NCBI RefSeq assembly: GCF_001428865.1
Contig: NZ_LMIV01000001.1
Location: 925,776-989,775, forward strand
Reading direction: 5' to 3'
Origin: Sphingomonas sp. Root241
GTDB lineage: Bacteria; Pseudomonadota; Alphaproteobacteria; Sphingomonadales; Sphingomonadaceae
Length of the DNA stretch: 64,000 bases
Under the pieces are notes generated by a model that was not told the DNA's origin, ran no database searches, and saw nothing but the letters and a program-made list of their open reading frames with translations. The position numbers were made by a program, and so were the translations under genes. The number at the start of each line of letters is the position of its first letter. The stretch's first letter is position 1. Below are positions 9,565 through 18,298 of the stretch, piece by piece.

Positions 9565-10214
9565 GCCGCTGAAAAATCAGACATTTTACGAGATTTTACA
9601 ATAATCGCGTGAGAAATGCGGTGTAACGTTACTGAAACGCACGAATAATTCTTGGCGGCACTTTCCTCCGTCAAAATAGGATGGCATGATAGGTCCGCCG
9701 GGGGCACATGCCGGCGTGTTTCGGGGAGCACCCTAGTGGGCCCAGATCTTGCGTATGGCGTCGGCGTTCCGCTCGAGCGCCCACCGGTCTTACGCCGCGA
9801 CGCGGCATCCAAGCACCTTTCCGATATCCACGCCGAGCGAGTCGCGCCGAGGCGCCGATCGCCGGCAAGCCATCACCATATCGGACGCTGATCCGCCGCC
9901 GGCTCCGGCGGCGAGATTGCGTCGATCATTCAAATAACGGGTCGCAAAGGGAGACAATGATCCTGGCAGATTGAGAACGGATGACCGCCGCGAGCCTCTG
10001 GATGGAGGGATGATCGGAAGCAGCGGCGCTTTTCCCTGAAATCGCGAACCCTTTCCGGCGCACTCCCGCAAATGACGGGAGGCTCGGAAATGCGATGAAC
10101 CGCAGTATAGTCAAGTCAACTCGGTTGATTTTGGCTATTGCGTCAGTTGTACTTCGTTGATTTTCGAATTAACCACGAAAAAATATGGGAATAGTCAGAT
10201 AAATATTGGACTCG
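9565..10214. other. Long intergenic region with no convincing gene
   Basis: About 650 bases lie between the terminator of the TonB receptor and the promoter region of the adhesin cassette. Short open frames occur on both strands, but they overlap each other, lack ribosome sites and have no recognisable domain. The right part (from about 10,090) is strikingly AT-rich for this genome, as expected for a regulated promoter. I see no RNA gene or mobile element remnant here. Confidence 0.6.
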
Positions 10215-10230
10215 TTAACCATTTGTTAAC
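10215..10230 (+). promoter_or_regulatory. CtrA-type binding site
   Basis: TTAACCATTTGTTAAC is an exact match to the alphaproteobacterial CtrA consensus TTAA-N7-TTAAC. It lies in AT-rich DNA about 90 bases before the first gene of the adhesin cassette. CtrA is the cell-cycle master regulator of alphaproteobacteria. Occupancy here is inferred from the motif alone. Confidence 0.6.
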
Positions 10231-10318
10231 TTCCTTCTTCTAGCCAAATCCAGTCGATGTCACTTCATTTGCAGGTTATTTCAGGCACTTGATGGTGACT
10301 AAAAAGGGAGATCGGCGA

Positions 10319-10915
10319 GTGATTAAAAAGGGGAAGGATGCGGCTCTCGCGAGCCAGGCATCGGCGAGGCGTCCGAAGCGTCGCCTGACAGCGGTGACGG
10401 CAATGGTCGGAGTCGCATTCGCGGGCGGCGCGGGCGTTTCCGCACTGGCACAACAGGCAGCGGCACCAGCGGCCGCCAATCTCTTCCAGGAGCAGGCCGG
10501 CAAGCTCGGCGCCCGCAAATGCGCCAGCCTCTACGCGGCGCTCGGCCAGGGCATGACCCAGGGCGCGGCCTATACGCTTAAGACCGAGACCAGCAAGGAA
10601 GCGCCCGACGCACATATCGTGCAGGGCATGGTCGGGATGGCCTACAATCTGCCCGATCTCAAGGGACCCGCCGGGGGCATCCTGCTCGCGACGCCCATGC
10701 CGCAGGGATGCGAAGGCTATATGGTCCGGGTCGCCCCGTTCCAGAAGACCTGCGCCGAGGTCCTGCGCCTGCTGCCCGCGGGGAGCGTGGAAGAGCAGCG
10801 GCTCTCCGGCGTCCCGCAATATCGGCTCGGCGGAAATCAGGGTCAGGCGCTCGTGATCCCCAGCGGCTCCACCTGCGTGGTGGTGACCCTGACGGGGATG
10901 GCCCAGCGTCAGTGA
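10319..10915 (+). CDS. Exported protein of unknown function, first gene of the adhesin cassette
   Basis: This 198-residue protein has a long basic N-region (KKGK..., RRPKRR) followed by a hydrophobic stretch and a likely cleavage site after SALA. The mature part contains four cysteines (in KCAS, QGCEGY, KTCAE and STCVVV) and no domain I recognise. GTG at 10319 has GGGAG eight bases upstream. In-frame TTG 10289, ATG 10292 and GTG 10295 lack a good ribosome site. It precedes the trimeric autotransporter gene by 161 bp and follows the CtrA-type box, so it is probably co-regulated with adhesin export or surface display. The even number of cysteines suggests periplasmic disulphides. Confidence 0.7.
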   Translation: MIKKGKDAALASQASARRPKRRLTAVTAMVGVAFAGGAGVSALAQQAAAPAAANLFQEQAGKLGARKCASLYAALGQGMTQGAAYTLKTETSKEAPDAHIVQGMVGMAYNLPDLKGPAGGILLATPMPQGCEGYMVRVAPFQKTCAEVLRLLPAGSVEEQRLSGVPQYRLGGNQGQALVIPSGSTCVVVTLTGMAQRQ

Positions 10916-11076
10916 AGCCCGGAACGGGCGGGCGCTGAAGCTTCTCCGCAAGCCACGCGACGCCCTTCCACCAAAAACATCGTGTTCAACAGTACTCCGC
11001 AGGCCTGGCTGCGGAGGATCCCATGTGTGCGCTTTCGCCACTGTCCAGGAATCGGCGAGCAAAAGGGGAAACCGTC

Positions 11077-14000
11077 ATGAAAAGCGTTGCGTCCGCATCG
11101 AATGGCAATCGTCACACCAGCTTCGCTGCGAGCTGGATCGGCAGCGGGAGTGAGGGAAGCTGGACGCAGCGGCGCCGGCTGATGGCCGTGCTGCGCCGCG
11201 CGCACCGCGTGCTGGGCGTCAACCGCAAGGAACTGGGCGTGGGATCGCTGGGCTTCGGCGGCGGCGCCCGCTCGGCATTGCTGTCCTCCGCAGGTCCCGC
11301 CGGCATGATCGGCGGCCTCGCCGCGATCGTCGCGCTTGGGCTGCCGGGGGTGGCGCAGGCCCAGACCGCCGTCGGAAACGGCACCGCGTCGGGCGCGCAG
11401 AGCATTGCGATCGGAACCACCACCACTACTGCGACGGCGAGTGGGGCGAGTAGTGTCGCGATCGGCAATACGGCAACGGCGTCCGGATTGAGCTCCGTTG
11501 CGGAAGGTCACAATTCCTTCGCGGGCGCCCAGAACGCCGTCGCGATTGGCTTCCAGGCAGCCGCGACCCAGATCAACACCGTCTATCTCGGCGCGCGCAC
11601 CTTGGCCGGATCGGGTGCGCTCTCGCCCGGCGCCATCGCCATCGGCACCGATGTGACGGCATCTCTCAATAATGCCATCGCGATGGGAACGCAGAGCGTT
11701 TCATCGGCACAATATGCGGTGGCTATCGGCCTGAATGCGAATGCCTCCGGCGCCGGCGGCGCGATAGCGATCGGCCAGACCGCGATCTCGAGCAACGTCA
11801 ATACGGTCGCGCTCGGCGTTCAGGCCAATGCCACCGGAGCTGGCGCCAACGCGCTGGGCACCTTCTCGCTTGCTTCGGGAGGGAATTCCACCGCTGTGGG
11901 TACCGGCGCCCAAGCCACCGGCAACGCTTCCTACGCTGGGGGCTGGGGGGCCGTTGCGGGCGCGCATTATGCGACGGCGCTGGGCGGGGGAGGTCCCAAC
12001 GATGCATCCGGGCTCGTGCGTGCCACAGGCGTCGGTTCGCTGGCGATCGGCGGCAACGCAACCCGGGGCGCCAATGCAACGGCCACCAATTCGATCGCCA
12101 TTGGCGGTGAGAGCACTGCGAGCGCCGTCGATGCCTTGGCAGCCGGCCATCTGGCCGAGGCGTCGGGCCTTGCTACTACCGCCGTCGGAAATGGAGCGCG
12201 GTCGCTGGGGAACAGTTCGCTGGCGCTCGGGACGCAAGCGGTGGCCGTCGGCGTTAGCACGGTTGCAGTCGGTCAGGGTGCCGGTGCTGGTTCGACCATT
12301 GGCAACAGCAGCTCGGTCGCGGTGGGCATCGCGTCCGGGGCGCTCGTGAGCGGCGCGCAGAATACTGCGATGGGCGGCGGCATCGCCAGCGTGATGCGAG
12401 GCGCCGGCTCCGGTGTCACGGGCGCGCGCAACGTCGCCATGGGAACCGGCGACGGTTCCGTCACCTACGACGGGACTCTCAGCGCCTCCGCAGGCAGCCT
12501 GGTCACGGGCAGCGACAACGTCGCGATCGGAACCAATGCGGGTATCGGCGTCACCGCCGACGGGACGACATCGATCGGTCGCAGTGCGCAAGCCAGCGGG
12601 ACCAACGGCACCGCCATTGGCACTGGAGCAGCTGCCAGCGGCTTGAATGCCGTCTATCTGGGCGGGCGCACCGTCGTAGGGACGGGTGCCCTCGCCGAGA
12701 GCGCCGTCGCCATCGGCACGGACGTGACGGCGTCCGCGACAAACGCGATCGCGATGGGACGCCAAAGCGCTGCGACCGGCATCAACGCCACCGCGCTCGG
12801 TGTGGCCTCCAGTGCTGCGGGGGCAAGCGCGACAGCGCTCGGCCGCTCGGCCAGTGCTTCGGCCGATTTCGGGCTGGCCTTGGGTAATGGGGCGGTGTCG
12901 AGCGGGATTGGTTCGGTCGCGACAGGTTCGGGAGCGCAAGCGACGGGCGTCTCCTCGCTGGCGCTCGGCAACAACACCAGCGCGACGGCGAACAATGCCA
13001 TCGCGGCCGGCCTCGGCGCAGTCGCGAACGCCGTCGACTCGGTCGCCATCGGCACCAACACGACGGCCACCGGCGGCAAGGCAGTGGCGATCGGCGCCGG
13101 CAACGTCGCCAATGGCGATGGCGCGGTCGCGATCGGCGATCCCAGCACCGCGACCGGCAACGGCGCCGTGGCGCAGGGCAAGGACAATACCGCGACCGGC
13201 GACGGTTCGGTCGCGATGGGCAATACCAACATGGTCGGCGGTGGCGGGCAGGCGATCAGCACGCCTGGCGTGGCCGCGCAGGGTGCGGTCGGCATCGGTT
13301 ATCAGAACACGGTGGTCGGCCAGGGCTCGGTCGCGATCGGCAACACCAGCAGCGCGCTGGCGGCGGGCGCGGTTGCGTTCGGCGACACGGCGGTGGCCAA
13401 CAATGCGCGCGACGTGGCGCTGGGCTCAGGCTCTTCGACCCTCGCGGCGGTGGGTACGGCCGGCGCGACGATCAACGGCACCAACTATGCCTTTGCCGGC
13501 ACCACGCCCACCAGCACGGTGAGCGTCGGCGCCGCAGGTACGGAACGGACAGTCACCAATGTCGCGGCCGGCCGGATCAATGGCGGCTCGACCGATGCGA
13601 TCAATGGCTCGCAGCTCTTCGCGACCAACCAGGCGGTGGACAGCCTCGGCACGCAAGTGAACCAGAACACCACCGACATCACCAATCTCGATGGTCGGGT
13701 GACGACGGTCGAGGGCGACATCACCAATCTCGGCAACACGATCAACAACATCACCACGGGCGGCGGGATCAAATATTTCCATGCCAATTCGGTGCTCGCC
13801 GACAGTCAGGCCTTGGGTACCGACTCGGTCGCCATCGGCCCCAACGCTGTGGCCAACAATGCCGGCGATATCGCGCTCGGTTCGGGCGCGACCACCACTG
13901 CGGCGGTGGGCACGGCGAGTGCGCTGATCGGCGGCAATACCTATAACTTCGCCGGCACCACGCCGCTCAGCACGGTCAGCATCGGTGCCGTCGGCGCCGA

Positions 14001-16641
14001 GCGGACGATCACCAATGTCGCGGCGGGGCGGCTCGACGGCAGTTCGACCGACGCAGTCAACGGATCGCAGCTCTTCGCCACCAATCAGCAGGTGACGATC
14101 AACACCAATGATATCGCCGCGCTCGACGGCCGGGTGACGACGGTCGAGGGCGATGTCACCACGCTCGGCAACACGGTCAACAACATCACCACCGGGGGCG
14201 GGATCAAGTATTTCCATGCCAATTCGGTGCTTGCCGACAGCCAGGCATTGGGCACCGACTCGGTCGCGATCGGACCGAACGCAGTGGCCAACAACGCGGG
14301 CGACATCGCGCTCGGCTCGGGCTCGACCACCAGCGCGGCGGTCGGCACGGCGAGCGCATTGATCGGCGGCAATACCTATAACTTCGCCGGCACCACGCCG
14401 CTCAGCACGGTCAGCGTCGGCGCGGTCGGTGCCGAGCGGACGATCACCAATGTCGCGGCGGGCCGGCTCGACGGCAGCTCGACCGACGCCGTCAACGGCT
14501 CGCAGCTCTTCGCGACCAACCAGCAGGTGACGATCAACACCAACGATATCGCCAGTCTCGATGGCCGCGTGACGACGGTCGAGGGCGATGTCGTCAATCT
14601 CGGCAACAGTCTCACCAACCTCGGCAACAGCCTCACCAACATCACCGGCGACACCTCGACCGCCTATACCGACGCCAACGGCATCGGCATCCGTTATGCG
14701 CGCACCAACGAGACGGGCCTCGCGCAGACCGACGCCTTCGCGCAAGGGGTGGGTTCGACCGCGCTCGGCTATCAGGCGACCGCTGCCGCCGGCAACGCAG
14801 TGGCGCTGGGCCGCGGCGCCCAGGCCAGCATCGACGGTTCACTGGCGCTGGGCAGCGGTTCGGTCTCCGATCGGGCGATCGCGCCGATCAGCGGCACGAT
14901 CCCGACCGGCATCGGTTTCGTGCCCTACAACACGACCGACGCGACCTTGTTGGGCGCCGTGTCGGTCGGCAATGCGGCGACGAGCGAGTATCGCCAGATC
15001 ACCAACGTGGCCGACGGCACTAGCGCGCAGGATGCGGTCACGCTGCGTCAGCTCCAGGGCGCGATCGGATCGGTCTCGGTGACTCCGGTGCTGTATTTCC
15101 ATGCCAATTCGACTGCGGTGGACTCGCTGGCCGCCGGCCAGGAATCGATCGCGGTCGGTCCGACCACGGTCGTCAACGGCGACAACGGCATCGGCATGGG
15201 CAACGGCGCGATCGTCGATCAGACCGCGCCGGGCGGCACCGCGATCGGGCAGAACGCCCATGTCTCGCAGGCCGACGGCATCGCCTTCGGCACCAATTCG
15301 ATCGCCAACGGCATCCAGTCGATCGCGATCGGCCCGGGCGCCAATGCGAGCTTCTCGGGTAGCGTCGCGCTCGGCGCCGGGGCGACGACCGCGGTCGGCT
15401 CGCGGGTCGGTTATACCGGCTACGGCCTGGCCGCGCCGCAGAACTCGGCGGGCGAAGTCTCGGTGGGCAGTGCGGGCGCCGAGCGGCAACTCACCAATGT
15501 CGCCGCGGGCTCGGCACCGACCGACGCGGTGAACGTCAGCCAGCTCAACCAGGTGGCGCAGAACACCGCCACGGCGCTGGGCGGCGGGGCGTCGTATAAC
15601 TCGACCACCGGCGCCTATACCGCGCCGAGCTACACGGTGGGCGGGAACACCTACAACAATATCGGCGACGCGCTCGGCGCGCAGACCACGGCGGTCACCA
15701 ATCTCGATAACCGAGTGACCACCGTCGAGGGCAACGTCACCAATCTCGGCAACAGCACTGCAGCGGGCCTGGGCGGAGGATCGACCTATGATCCGACGAC
15801 CGGCACCGTGACGACCAACCTCAACGTCGGCGGGAACAACTACAGCAACGTCAACGACGCGCTGCAGGCGCTGAACACGACGGCGAGCGCGGGCTGGAAC
15901 ATCCAGGCCAATGGCGGCCCTTCGACCAACGTCCCGTCCAACGGCACACTCAACGTCACCGCGGGCTCGAACACCGTCGTGACGCTGACCGGCAATCGGC
16001 TGGAGGTCGCGATGGCGGACAACCCGACATTCAACGGCGTGGTCAATGCCAATGGCGGTCTCGCGGTCGGCGCCAATACCAGCGTCAACATGGGCGGCAA
16101 TGTCGTCCAGAATGTCGGAGCGGGCGCGGTGACCGCGACTTCGACCGACGCAGTCAACGGGTCACAGCTCTATCCGGTCCAGCAGCAGGCCCAGAATTCG
16201 GTGCAATATGATCCGGGCCGCAATTCGGTGACGTTCAACCCGGGCGGATCGGCGGCGGTGCTGCACAACGTCGCCGCAGGCGTCGCGCCGACCGACGCCG
16301 TCAATCTCCAGCAGCTCAATGACGGCCTCGCCGACACGCTGGCGTCGGCCAACGCCTATACCGACACGCGGCTGGCCGGAGTCGAGTTCGATCTCTCGCA
16401 GATCCGGCGGGATGCCAATGCCGGCACTGCGGGCGCGCTGGCCGCGGCGGGACTTCCGCAGGCGTTCGAGCCGGGGCGCGGGATGCTGGCGTTCGGTGCC
16501 GGCACCTATCAGGGGCAGTCGGCCTTCGCTCTGGGACTCTCGCGCGTGATGGATGACGGGAAGACCGTCATCAAAGCCGGCGCGACCTATGACACGCAGC
16601 GGCGCGTCGGCGCCAATGCCGGCGTCGGCTTCCAGTTCTGA
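11077..16641 (+). CDS. YadA-type trimeric autotransporter adhesin
   Basis: This protein of about 1,854 residues would form an outer-membrane homotrimeric adhesin. An unusually long N-region of about 60 residues (with QRRRLMAVLRRAHRVLG) precedes a hydrophobic segment and cleavage near GVAQAQ, as in extended signal peptides of type Vc proteins. A head of YadA-like repeats (AIG..A.A.G..S.A.G) covers roughly residues 100-810. Neck motifs (TNVAAGR.DG.STDAVNGSQL) recur at least six times and separate coiled-coil and head blocks. The C-terminal 75 residues are a YadA anchor barrel ending in GVGFQF. The ATG at 11077 has AAGGGGAA upstream, and the frame opens earlier at 11023 without support. The genes at 16680 and 17131 encode likely assembly partners. 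Confidence 0.95.
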   Translation: MKSVASASNGNRHTSFAASWIGSGSEGSWTQRRRLMAVLRRAHRVLGVNRKELGVGSLGFGGGARSALLSSAGPAGMIGGLAAIVALGLPGVAQAQTAVGNGTASGAQSIAIGTTTTTATASGASSVAIGNTATASGLSSVAEGHNSFAGAQNAVAIGFQAAATQINTVYLGARTLAGSGALSPGAIAIGTDVTASLNNAIAMGTQSVSSAQYAVAIGLNANASGAGGAIAIGQTAISSNVNTVALGVQANATGAGANALGTFSLASGGNSTAVGTGAQATGNASYAGGWGAVAGAHYATALGGGGPNDASGLVRATGVGSLAIGGNATRGANATATNSIAIGGESTASAVDALAAGHLAEASGLATTAVGNGARSLGNSSLALGTQAVAVGVSTVAVGQGAGAGSTIGNSSSVAVGIASGALVSGAQNTAMGGGIASVMRGAGSGVTGARNVAMGTGDGSVTYDGTLSASAGSLVTGSDNVAIGTNAGIGVTADGTTSIGRSAQASGTNGTAIGTGAAASGLNAVYLGGRTVVGTGALAESAVAIGTDVTASATNAIAMGRQSAATGINATALGVASSAAGASATALGRSASASADFGLALGNGAVSSGIGSVATGSGAQATGVSSLALGNNTSATANNAIAAGLGAVANAVDSVAIGTNTTATGGKAVAIGAGNVANGDGAVAIGDPSTATGNGAVAQGKDNTATGDGSVAMGNTNMVGGGGQAISTPGVAAQGAVGIGYQNTVVGQGSVAIGNTSSALAAGAVAFGDTAVANNARDVALGSGSSTLAAVGTAGATINGTNYAFAGTTPTSTVSVGAAGTERTVTNVAAGRINGGSTDAINGSQLFATNQAVDSLGTQVNQNTTDITNLDGRVTTVEGDITNLGNTINNITTGGGIKYFHANSVLADSQALGTDSVAIGPNAVANNAGDIALGSGATTTAAVGTASALIGGNTYNFAGTTPLSTVSIGAVGAERTITNVAAGRLDGSSTDAVNGSQLFATNQQVTINTNDIAALDGRVTTVEGDVTTLGNTVNNITTGGGIKYFHANSVLADSQALGTDSVAIGPNAVANNAGDIALGSGSTTSAAVGTASALIGGNTYNFAGTTPLSTVSVGAVGAERTITNVAAGRLDGSSTDAVNGSQLFATNQQVTINTNDIASLDGRVTTVEGDVVNLGNSLTNLGNSLTNITGDTSTAYTDANGIGIRYARTNETGLAQTDAFAQGVGSTALGYQATAAAGNAVALGRGAQASIDGSLALGSGSVSDRAIAPISGTIPTGIGFVPYNTTDATLLGAVSVGNAATSEYRQITNVADGTSAQDAVTLRQLQGAIGSVSVTPVLYFHANSTAVDSLAAGQESIAVGPTTVVNGDNGIGMGNGAIVDQTAPGGTAIGQNAHVSQADGIAFGTNSIANGIQSIAIGPGANASFSGSVALGAGATTAVGSRVGYTGYGLAAPQNSAGEVSVGSAGAERQLTNVAAGSAPTDAVNVSQLNQVAQNTATALGGGASYNSTTGAYTAPSYTVGGNTYNNIGDALGAQTTAVTNLDNRVTTVEGNVTNLGNSTAAGLGGGSTYDPTTGTVTTNLNVGGNNYSNVNDALQALNTTASAGWNIQANGGPSTNVPSNGTLNVTAGSNTVVTLTGNRLEVAMADNPTFNGVVNANGGLAVGANTSVNMGGNVVQNVGAGAVTATSTDAVNGSQLYPVQQQAQNSVQYDPGRNSVTFNPGGSAAVLHNVAAGVAPTDAVNLQQLNDGLADTLASANAYTDTRLAGVEFDLSQIRRDANAGTAGALAAAGLPQAFEPGRGMLAFGAGTYQGQSAFALGLSRVMDDGKTVIKAGATYDTQRRVGANAGVGFQF
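13687..14600 (+). repeat. 435-bp tandem repeat inside the adhesin gene
   Basis: Two full, nearly identical 435-bp units (13687-14121 and 14122-14556) and the start of a third (from 14557) encode 145-residue blocks. Each unit runs LDGRVTTVEGD, a KYFHANSVLADSQALG head segment, and a neck motif. The in-frame size means recombination between units would change stalk length without breaking the frame. A diverged partial unit precedes the array (about 13411-13686). Confidence 0.92.
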
Positions 16642-16679
16642 CCTCCCATCTCCCATCCGATCTCCCAAGGAGGACGCAC

Positions 16680-17111
16680 ATGAAAACCAGGTTCCTCGCG
16701 CTCACGATCCTTACAGGCCTCATGAGCCCGGCTGCGGCCGTCGCGCAAAAGGCCCCGCCGCCGCCCGCGACCACCTATGTGGCCTCGGTCGATCCCTCGG
16801 CCTTCCACAAGGCCCCGCTCGAGCACAAGAAATTGGGCGTGACGGTGAGCCCCGCATCGGTGCGGCTGATCACGCCGGGGGTCGACAAGTTCAGCATCTA
16901 TCCGCTGCTCGGTCCGCCGCATTTCGGCGAGGGCATCACGCGGCGGTGGAACTACGTCCTGTTCTTCCCCGTCGCGCCGGGAAGCGTGGAGCGGGTGCGC
17001 TGCCGGATGCAGATCCGCTTCGAGCGGCAGCGCGGCCGCTATAGCGTCACCGTGTCCGAAGTGATCTGGCAGGAGCAATCCTGCGCGGATCGGGTTGCAG
17101 CCGCGAGCTGA
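16680..17111 (+). CDS. BamE/SmpA-OmlA-like periplasmic protein, putative autotransporter partner
   Basis: This 143-residue protein has a signal peptide cleaved near AAAVAQ. No lipobox cysteine is seen at the cleavage site, so it is not an obvious lipoprotein. Residues about 58-135 show the SmpA/OmlA (BamE) pattern: V.LITPGVDKFSIYPLLGPPHF..G...RWNYVLFF, then a strand-rich tail ending VIWQEQSC. BamE-fold domains occur in outer-membrane assembly proteins, and one is part of TpgA, the partner of the Acinetobacter trimeric autotransporter Ata. Here it is 38 bp downstream of the adhesin with a strong AAGGAGG ribosome site, so a dedicated role in adhesin assembly or anchoring is likely by context. 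Confidence 0.78.
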   Translation: MKTRFLALTILTGLMSPAAAVAQKAPPPPATTYVASVDPSAFHKAPLEHKKLGVTVSPASVRLITPGVDKFSIYPLLGPPHFGEGITRRWNYVLFFPVAPGSVERVRCRMQIRFERQRGRYSVTVSEVIWQEQSCADRVAAAS

Positions 17112-17130
17112 TTGAGTGAGAGGTGACGCC

Positions 17131-17661
17131 ATGCGATTGATTGGTCTCTGCGTCACCTCTCTCCTCCTGCTTGCCGGCGTCCCCGCGTCGGCACAGACGT
17201 TCGGAGCGCCGGTTCCGGGGATGTGCCTGTTGTCGCGGACAGGCGCGATCAGCGCCTCGCGCGCGGGCCAGTCGCTGCAGGCGCAGCTCAAACAGATGCA
17301 GGCGTCGCTGAACGGCGAGCTGGCGCAGCGGCGTACCGCCATCGATCGGGACCGCCGGGCGCTCGAAGCGCGGCAAAGCGCGATCGCTCCGATCGAATTC
17401 CAGCGCCAGCTCGGCGTCCTCAACCAGCAGGCGCAGGCATTCGAGCAGCAGCAGAATGCGCGCTTCATCGCCGCGCAGACCCGCGGCCAGCAGCAGATCG
17501 ATCGCGCGCTCAACGACGCGCTCAGCCGCGTCATCACGCGCAACGCATGCGGCGTCGTGATGGAACGCGACCACGCTTACGGGTGGAATAACGCGATGGA
17601 CATCACGTCGGCCGCCGCCCGCGAAATGGACGGCATCCTGCAGGCCGTCGCTCTCCAGTGA
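17131..17661 (+). CDS. Skp/OmpH-family periplasmic chaperone-like protein
   Basis: This 176-residue protein has a signal peptide (cleavage near ASAQ) and a long, highly charged and glutamine-rich helical region (about residues 45-130). Its pattern SRAGQSLQAQLKQMQASLNGEL and later LNQQAQAFEQQQ resembles the coiled-coil arms of Skp/OmpH. Skp trimers hold unfolded outer-membrane proteins in the periplasm. ATG 17131 has AGAGGTGA upstream, and an in-frame GTG at 17116 is less likely. It follows the BamE-like gene by 19 bp and ends the adhesin cassette, which suggests a chaperone dedicated to the large trimeric autotransporter rather than the housekeeping Skp, normally encoded beside bamA and lpxD. 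Confidence 0.8.
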   Translation: MRLIGLCVTSLLLLAGVPASAQTFGAPVPGMCLLSRTGAISASRAGQSLQAQLKQMQASLNGELAQRRTAIDRDRRALEARQSAIAPIEFQRQLGVLNQQAQAFEQQQNARFIAAQTRGQQQIDRALNDALSRVITRNACGVVMERDHAYGWNNAMDITSAAAREMDGILQAVALQ

Positions 17662-17736
17662 AGCGCCGAACGCTGCCAGGAGCAGCCCGCAACCCCGTGA
17701 ACCTTTTCCGTCGCGGCCCGACTACGAGGGGAAACG

Positions 17737-18297
17737 ATGGGGCCAGGGATGCGACCAGCAGCCGCAAGCGAAGAACCGCAGATCGATGACGAACTGCTCG
17801 TCACACGCTGCCAATTGGGCGAGCGCCGCGCATTCGACGAACTGGCCGTGCGGTGGGCGGCTTCAGTCGCCGGCTATGCCCGGCATGTGTCGGAGGACGG
17901 CGACGCGGCGGCGGAACTGACGCAGGACATCTGGCTGCGGGTTCTGCGCGGAATCGATCGTCTCCACGATCCGGCCCGCTTCCGTTCGTGGCTGTTCGGC
18001 ATCGCGCACCGCGCCTTCATCGACACGCTTCGCAGCCGATACAGGGCTTTTCCGTCCACAGCCGACGACGCCGACCACCTGGCCGAGGACGAGCCTCCGG
18101 ATCATGATCATGAGGCCATGGAGCGCGGGCTGGCCCGGCTGCCACCTGTCGAGCGCGAGGTCCTGAGCCTGTTCTATTTGCAGGAGCTGACCATCGAGGA
18201 GACGGCAGGCGCGCTCTCGGTACCCTCGGGCACGATCAAGTCGCGGCTGCATCGCGCCAGGCGCCTGCTGCGCCTCGAGCTGGAAAAGGAGATTTGA
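17737..18297 (+). CDS. ECF-type RNA polymerase sigma factor
   Basis: This 186-residue protein has sigma region 2 at about residues 35-100 (AFDELAVRW..., DAAAELTQDIWLRVLR, FRSWLFGIAHRAFIDTLR) and region 4 at about 127-180 (LPPVEREVLSLFYLQELTIEETA..L.VP.GTIKSRLHRAR). It has no region 1 or 3, as expected for group 4 sigma factors. The ATG at 17737 follows GAGGGGAAACG. The next gene starts two bases after the stop and encodes a membrane protein, then an overlapping secreted hydrolase, so the three form an operon. The sigma factor probably responds to an envelope signal relayed by the membrane protein. No canonical anti-sigma domain is seen. Confidence 0.92.
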   Translation: MGPGMRPAAASEEPQIDDELLVTRCQLGERRAFDELAVRWAASVAGYARHVSEDGDAAAELTQDIWLRVLRGIDRLHDPARFRSWLFGIAHRAFIDTLRSRYRAFPSTADDADHLAEDEPPDHDHEAMERGLARLPPVEREVLSLFYLQELTIEETAGALSVPSGTIKSRLHRARRLLRLELEKEI

Positions 18298-18298
18298 G

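Noticed and set aside
9652..10114. Several overlapping 60-90-codon frames in the region before the adhesin cassette
   Set aside because: They conflict with each other, lack ribosome sites and show no domain. The region is better read as intergenic.
11023..11076. An upstream start for the adhesin at 11023
   Set aside because: The added 18 residues have no signal features, while ATG 11077 has a good ribosome site and begins an extended signal peptide.
11701..12939. A minus-strand frame opposite the adhesin head repeats
   Set aside because: It is a by-product of the repetitive, GC-rich coding sequence of the adhesin, low complexity and without a start signal.
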